From positions 1-9,311 of the forward strand of contig DASZZY010000132.1 in the NCBI GenBank assembly GCA_036260395.1: DNA of 9,311 nt, in the 5' to 3' direction. The stretch comes from DASZZY01 sp036260395. GTDB lineage: Bacteria > Actinomycetota > UBA4738 > CALAEC01. The first letter of the stretch is position 1. Each line of letters begins with the position of its first letter. The translations under genes and the position numbers were made by a program. The notes below the pieces were generated by a model. It saw only the letters and a program-made list of their open reading frames with translations. It was not told where the DNA came from and made no database searches. Shown piece by piece: positions 5,733 to 9,311 of the stretch.

Positions 5733-7114
5733 GGGGCTCCCTCGGCCTCGGCGGCCATGACCTGGCGCAGGAGGCCCTTGACCACGGCCTTGACCCCGGC
5801 GTGGCGCCTGCGCTCCAGGCACGAGCCTACGTCGCTGGCCTTCGCGCAGACGAGCTCCGGTGCATGCCGCCGGAGGCACCGGTTCGGGTGGGCCGCGTCG
5901 GCGCACTTGGCGACGATCTCCCGGCGCTCGAGGCACGTGCGCCGGTCCTTGGCGTTCCGGCACGCGAGGTCGCGGCCCTGGTCGAGGAGGGCGCCGACCA
6001 TCGTCGGGATGTCGTCGATGGCGTCCGCGATCTCCTCCTGCGGCGTGGTGCGCTTGGCCTCGGGGCAGGGGCCGGCGCAGAACAGCGAGGGCGCCTCCCG
6101 GGCCCAGAACCGCGGCTGGGCGCACGTCGGTGCGCCGAGGTCCTCGCACAGCTCCATCAGCCGTTGCTGGAGCCGCTGGACGATCATGGCCTCCAGGTTC
6201 TGGCCCTGGTTCTGGAGCCGGAGCCAGTCGTGCTCCTGGTCCACCGCCTCCCTGGCCGCCTTGAACAGCCGCTCCGCCCAGTGGCCGGTCTCCACGAGCG
6301 TGTCCACGTTGCGCGACAGCGTCCGGCCGGTCCGGGTCAGGGCCCGGATGTCCTCGTGGAGCGGCTGCCGGTGGTCGATGAGCAGGTCGGCGAGCTCGGC
6401 CGCGGCCGCGTTGAGCCCCGTGACGGTTCCCTCCAGCGCCACGCGGTTCGCCGCCAGCGTCCCGACCACCTCGTTGTAGGACCGGATGACGCGGCCGATC
6501 GCGACCTGGCGGGTGGAGAGGGTGTCGGTGAGCCGCTCGAACTGGACGATGATGGCGGCCAGGTCCTCGCGCTTGGAGGCCAGCGTCCCGATCACGCCAG
6601 TGGCGTGGCGGATCAGGCTGTTCAGGTCCTCGCCCGTCCCCTCCAGCACGCCCGCGGCGTTCTCGACGAAGGCGCTCACGGCCTCCGGGTCGATGGCCCC
6701 CAGGTAGTCCTGGAGGGAGCGGAGGAGCTCGTCCGGCTCGGCGGGGACCGCCGTCCGGTCCAGCGGGATCGTCGACCCCGGCTCCAGCGTCGGCCCGCCG
6801 CTGTAGGCGGGGATCAGCTGGATGTACCGCTCGCCGAGGAGCGACTGGGGCACGATCACCGCCTTCACGTCCGCCGGCAGCCGGACGTCCGGCTCGTCGA
6901 TCACGAGGACGACCTCGACCGCGTCCGGGACGTTCCGCACGTCCTGGATGTGGCCGACATCGACGCCCTGGACCCGGACGTTCCCTCCGGGGAAGATCTG
7001 GATCGCCCGGCTGAACTTCGCGGTGTAGGTGCGCGGCTCCGGGCGGCCCCCGATGAGCCCGCAGCCGGTGGCCGCCAGCGCCACGGCCAGCGCCGCGCCC
7101 AGCAGGCGCCTCAC
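5729..7114 (-). CDS. MCE-family lipoprotein with cysteine-rich C-terminal repeats, MceD position
   Basis: This 461-residue protein starts with GTG at 7114 in a GTGA overlap with the upstream stop. It begins with a lipoprotein signal: VRRLLGAALAVALAATGC, Cys18 being the lipidation site. The MCE domain (about 29-102) contains GGNVRVQGVDVGHIQDV (43-59) and SLLGERYIQLIPAY (91-104), the family's closing strand. A coiled, helical tunnel region covers about 125-320, followed by a tail with ten cysteines (323, 331, 346, 350, 385, 394, 404, 413, 423, 432). The last six form three 19-residue units. The protein is longer than the other MCE proteins in this operon because of this tail. It presumably lines the lipid tunnel outside the membrane, with the tail probably disulphide-bonded at the distal end. 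In the mycobacterial order this position (MceD) is normally not a lipoprotein, so two lipid-anchored subunits here are unusual. Confidence 0.92.
   Translation of the reverse strand: MRRLLGAALAVALAATGCGLIGGRPEPRTYTAKFSRAIQIFPGGNVRVQGVDVGHIQDVRNVPDAVEVVLVIDEPDVRLPADVKAVIVPQSLLGERYIQLIPAYSGGPTLEPGSTIPLDRTAVPAEPDELLRSLQDYLGAIDPEAVSAFVENAAGVLEGTGEDLNSLIRHATGVIGTLASKREDLAAIIVQFERLTDTLSTRQVAIGRVIRSYNEVVGTLAANRVALEGTVTGLNAAAAELADLLIDHRQPLHEDIRALTRTGRTLSRNVDTLVETGHWAERLFKAAREAVDQEHDWLRLQNQGQNLEAMIVQRLQQRLMELCEDLGAPTCAQPRFWAREAPSLFCAGPCPEAKRTTPQEEIADAIDDIPTMVGALLDQGRDLACRNAKDRRTCLERREIVAKCADAAHPNRCLRRHAPELVCAKASDVGSCLERRRHAGVKAVVKGLLRQVMAAEAEGAP
5798..5968 (-). repeat. Three 19-residue cysteine repeats at the end of the MceD-position lipoprotein
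   Basis: Residues 383-439 split into three units of 19: LACRNAKDRRTCLERREIV, AKCADAAHPNRCLRRHAPE and LVCAKASDVGSCLERRRHA. Each has Cys at positions 3 and 12 (C-x8-C), with C-x9-C between units, and C-L-x-R-R after the second Cys. The spacing is exact across all six cysteines. The protein is exported, so disulphide-stapled helices are likely; this is an inference from spacing. Confidence 0.85.
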
Positions 7115-8379
7115 GAGGTACACCCCCCCGCCGCCCGGATGGCGGCCTGGCCGAACGCCGCGGCGTCCATCAGGTCGTCCAGCGAGCACGGGAGCGCGGG
7201 CGCCTCGGCGACGACCGCGGACGCGAGGAGGGCCGCGTCCGGCCCGCCGCCGGCCGAGGCGGCCACCGCCGGGGCGGCCGCGCTGCCCCCGCCCCCGCCG
7301 TCGCCGCTGGTCTCGCAGTCCGTGCCGAAGTAGCGGTCGAAGAGCTGGTCGACCAACCCGCACCGACCCACGAGCGCGTCGACGCCCAGCGGGCCGAGGG
7401 ACTGGACGAAGATGTTCGCCCACTCGTTCGGCGTGCAGGCGGTCCGCACCGGCTTGCAGCCGCTGTACCCGACGCTGGAGTAGCCCTCGACGGCCTGGTT
7501 GAGGTAGGCGATCGTGGCCGCCAGGTCGAGCTGGTGGGCGTCGATGACCTCCAGGTCCGCGTGGAGGTTGCGCAGCGTGGAGTCCAGGACGCCGCGGTTC
7601 CGGCGCACGAGGTCCGCGGTCTCGTGCGAGGCGCTGGCCGTGGAGACCAGGAGCTGCTCCAGGGCTTCCTGCCGCTCCGCCAGGTCGCCCAGGACCACGT
7701 CGAGGTTGTCGATGAGCGAGGCGACCGTCTGGTCGCGCTCGCCGAGCGTGGTGGCCAGGACGCGGAGCGACTCCAGCAGGCTGCCGAGCTGCTGGCGACG
7801 GGAGTCGACGGCCGCCGTGACCTGCTCGAGCCCGGAGATCAACGCTTGGACCTCGACCTCCTTGCCCTCGGTGATCCGGCCGACCTGGCGCAGGAACCCC
7901 TCCAGGGCCTCGGCGTCGGACCCCTCGAGCAGGCGGACGGAGATGTCGTTGAGGTCGGTGATGTCCACCGGCGTCGTGGTCCGCTCCACGGGGATCACCG
8001 CGCCGTCCTCGAGCGTCCCCTCGGTGCCGGTGGGGATCAGGGCCACCGACTGGCGGCCGAGCAGGGTCTCGATCACGACCTCGGCCCGGACCTCCTCCGG
8101 CAGCTCGACGTCGCGGTTGACGCGGAGCTCCATCGCGACGTTGCCCTCCTGGAGGTAGATCTCGGCGACCCGCCCCGCGGGGAGCCCGGCCACCGTGACG
8201 TTGTCGCCGGGGCGCGTGCCCCCCGCGTCGGTGAACATAGCGGTCACCGTGTACGACGGTGTGAGCAGCCCGCCCTGGAGCAGCAGCGCGAGGACCGTGC
8301 CGGCCGCGATTAGGACCAGGGCCACCGCGCCGATGACCCGCTGGTTGCGCTCGAGGATCGACAGCCCGCCCCTAGCCAT
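7111..8379 (-). CDS. MCE-family lipid-transport protein, MceC position
   Basis: This 422-residue protein starts with ATG at 8379, overlapping the preceding stop by 8 bases; a G-rich GGGGGGCGGG run lies immediately upstream. It has a short cytoplasmic end, a membrane anchor (about 14-36) and an MCE domain at about 43-118. The domain contains GDNVTVAGLPAGRVAEIYL (58-76) and IETLLGRQSVALIPTG (103-118). A long helical region (about 145-300) with many regularly spaced Leu residues suggests the tunnel coiled coil. The C-terminal part is distinctive: SGCKPVRTACTPNEWANIF (306-324), further cysteines at 340, 355, 398 and 420, a Gly-rich linker (GDGGGGG, 359-365), an Ala-rich segment, and a final small Cys pair region. 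Six cysteines in an extracytoplasmic tail suggest three disulphides. It should be one of six MCE subunits of a lipid importer; the letter C is assigned only by counting back from the last MCE gene. Confidence 0.93.
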   Translation of the reverse strand: MARGGLSILERNQRVIGAVALVLIAAGTVLALLLQGGLLTPSYTVTAMFTDAGGTRPGDNVTVAGLPAGRVAEIYLQEGNVAMELRVNRDVELPEEVRAEVVIETLLGRQSVALIPTGTEGTLEDGAVIPVERTTTPVDITDLNDISVRLLEGSDAEALEGFLRQVGRITEGKEVEVQALISGLEQVTAAVDSRRQQLGSLLESLRVLATTLGERDQTVASLIDNLDVVLGDLAERQEALEQLLVSTASASHETADLVRRNRGVLDSTLRNLHADLEVIDAHQLDLAATIAYLNQAVEGYSSVGYSGCKPVRTACTPNEWANIFVQSLGPLGVDALVGRCGLVDQLFDRYFGTDCETSGDGGGGGSAAAPAVAASAGGGPDAALLASAVVAEAPALPCSLDDLMDAAAFGQAAIRAAGGCTS

Positions 8380-9311
8380 CCCGCCCCCCGGTCACCGCGT
8401 CGAAGAGGCCGTCGATGCCCACGGGCTGCGGCTCCTCCGGCGCGCGGGGATCGGCCTGGGCCGCCGGGTTCACCGGCTCGGGCGCCCCGCGCGGGCAGTC
8501 GATCGGCCGCGGCCCCCGGTCGGGGCGCTGGCTCTCGGGGTCCTCGCGCTGGAACGCGATGACGTTGCCCTCCTCGTCCTTGACCACGAACTGAACGATC
8601 CGGACGTTGAACCACTCGCCCCAGCTCGAGGTGAAGTCGTACGGCACGACGCCGGGTGGGACCGAGCACAGCACGCGGTGAAGGCGTTGGCGGTTCTCCT
8701 TCAGCGTGCCCAGGACGGAGTCGAGCAGCCGCAGGTCGACGTCGATGTTCTCGCGGTTCCGCTTGAGCAGCCCGTCGAGCTCCTGCTGGACGACGGCGAA
8801 GTTGACGATCAGCGAGTTCACGGCTTCCCGCATGCCGGACAGCTCTCCGGCCACGTTGTTGAGGTCGTCGATGATCCGCCCGATGTTCCGGTCCTGGCCG
8901 GCGTAGGCGGCCAGGATCTCGTCGGAGGACGTGATGAGGGTCTGGATCTCCTGGTCGAGGTCGCCGAGGTCGCCGGCCAGCACGGCGCCCTCGGTGAGCA
9001 GGGCCCGGACGATCTCCTCGTTGCCGGCCAGGGCGGTGTTCATCGCGTCGAGGAACGCGTTGGCCTTCTCGGGATCGATGGCCTTGAGCACCGGCCCGAG
9101 GTTGTTGAGCAGCTCCCCGATGTCCCCGGCGGAATCGGTCCGGGCCAGCGGGATGCGGTCGCCGTCGTCCAGCGGCTCGCCCCCCTCCCCGGGGTACACG
9201 TAGAGGAAGCGGAGCCCGATGACGTTGCGCCAGCGGATGGCCACCCGGCTGGTGGTGGTCAGCTCTGTGTCCCGATCGACATCGAACGTGACGACGGCGT
9301 GCCCGTCCTCG
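8372..9311 (-). CDS. MCE-family lipid-transport protein, MceB position, 5' partial
   Basis: The frame stays open to the right edge, so the N-terminus and most of the MCE domain's first half are missing; 312 residues are visible. An in-frame GTG at 9244 could be taken for a start, but the reading before it (AVVTFDVDRDTELTTTSR) is clearly MCE-domain sequence continuing into VAIRWRNVIGLRFLYVYPG. The true start therefore lies outside. LDDGDRIPLARTDSAGDIGELLNNL (starting near visible residue 47) is the usual MCE linker into the helical region (about 65-215). After LCSVPPG (visible 214-220) comes a beta-like section, GEWFNVRIVQFVVKDEEGNVIAF in two strands, and a Pro-rich tail ending GIDGLFDAVTGGRDG. 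Its TAG stop overlaps the next gene by 8 bases. It is an MCE subunit; position B is inferred by counting from the last gene. Confidence 0.9.
   Translation of the reverse strand, partial: EDGHAVVTFDVDRDTELTTTSRVAIRWRNVIGLRFLYVYPGEGGEPLDDGDRIPLARTDSAGDIGELLNNLGPVLKAIDPEKANAFLDAMNTALAGNEEIVRALLTEGAVLAGDLGDLDQEIQTLITSSDEILAAYAGQDRNIGRIIDDLNNVAGELSGMREAVNSLIVNFAVVQQELDGLLKRNRENIDVDLRLLDSVLGTLKENRQRLHRVLCSVPPGVVPYDFTSSWGEWFNVRIVQFVVKDEEGNVIAFQREDPESQRPDRGPRPIDCPRGAPEPVNPAAQADPRAPEEPQPVGIDGLFDAVTGGRDG

Noticed and set aside
5733..6149. Upstream extension of the position-E lipoprotein
   Set aside because: It would bury the lipoprotein signal peptide in the interior, and it overlaps the cysteine-rich tail of the preceding gene.
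4890..7333. Very long + strand open frames (about 510-530 codons) opposite the mce genes
   Set aside because: They are antisense to well-supported MCE proteins, and their translations are dominated by Arg, Gly, Asp, Val and Leu in low-complexity order, as expected from high-GC codon bias. No domains or ribosome sites were seen.
7115..7423. Upstream extension of the position-D lipoprotein
   Set aside because: Starting at 7114 gives an N-terminal lipobox and a GTGA overlap; the extension is an out-of-frame reading of the previous MCE gene.
9242..9244. GTG at 9244 as the start of the first MCE gene
   Set aside because: The same frame continues to the window edge with clear MCE-domain sequence, so the gene is cut off by the window rather than starting here.

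Overview
The window is very GC-rich, almost free of non-coding DNA, and uses GTG starts with 4-base stop/start overlaps. Together with a complete mce-type lipid-transport gene block and a class E sortase, this points to a high-GC actinobacterium (Actinomycetota). It looks more like an environmental, non-mycobacterial lineage such as Acidimicrobiia or Thermoleophilia. That placement is an inference from gene content; no rRNA or other taxonomic marker is present.

Left part, + strand (1-3042). A caspase-like cysteine peptidase missing its 5' end (2-673) is followed by a short promoter region. Then comes a two-gene unit: a secreted, alanine-rich surface protein with a C-terminal sorting signal (770-1924), and, 10 bases later, a class E-type sortase (1935-2648). 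The signal I-A-R-T-G fits the LAxTG type that class E sortases recognise, so substrate and enzyme are plausibly a dedicated pair. After a GC-rich inverted repeat comes a separately promoted 74-residue protein of unknown function (2818-3042).

Right part, - strand (3044-9311). This is the 3' portion of an mce operon, read right to left: five MCE-domain proteins (the first cut by the window edge), then an Mce-associated membrane protein. The MCE genes are joined by 4- or 8-base stop/start overlaps, so translation is probably coupled. Counting back from the last gene, they occupy positions B to F of a standard A-F set; A, the YrbE permeases and any promoter would lie beyond the right edge. MCE proteins assemble with YrbE permeases and an MceG-type ATPase into an envelope-spanning lipid importer; the Mas-type protein is thought to stabilise it.

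The two most unusual points are in this operon. Two consecutive subunits (positions D and E) both carry lipoprotein signal peptides, where the mycobacterial arrangement has only MceE. The position-D lipoprotein also ends in a cysteine-rich tail built from three 19-residue units with alternating C-x8-C and C-x9-C spacing. Mas and the 74-residue gene converge with one base between their stop codons. No RNA genes, mobile elements or CRISPR arrays were seen, and no gene-free stretch exceeds about 170 bases.
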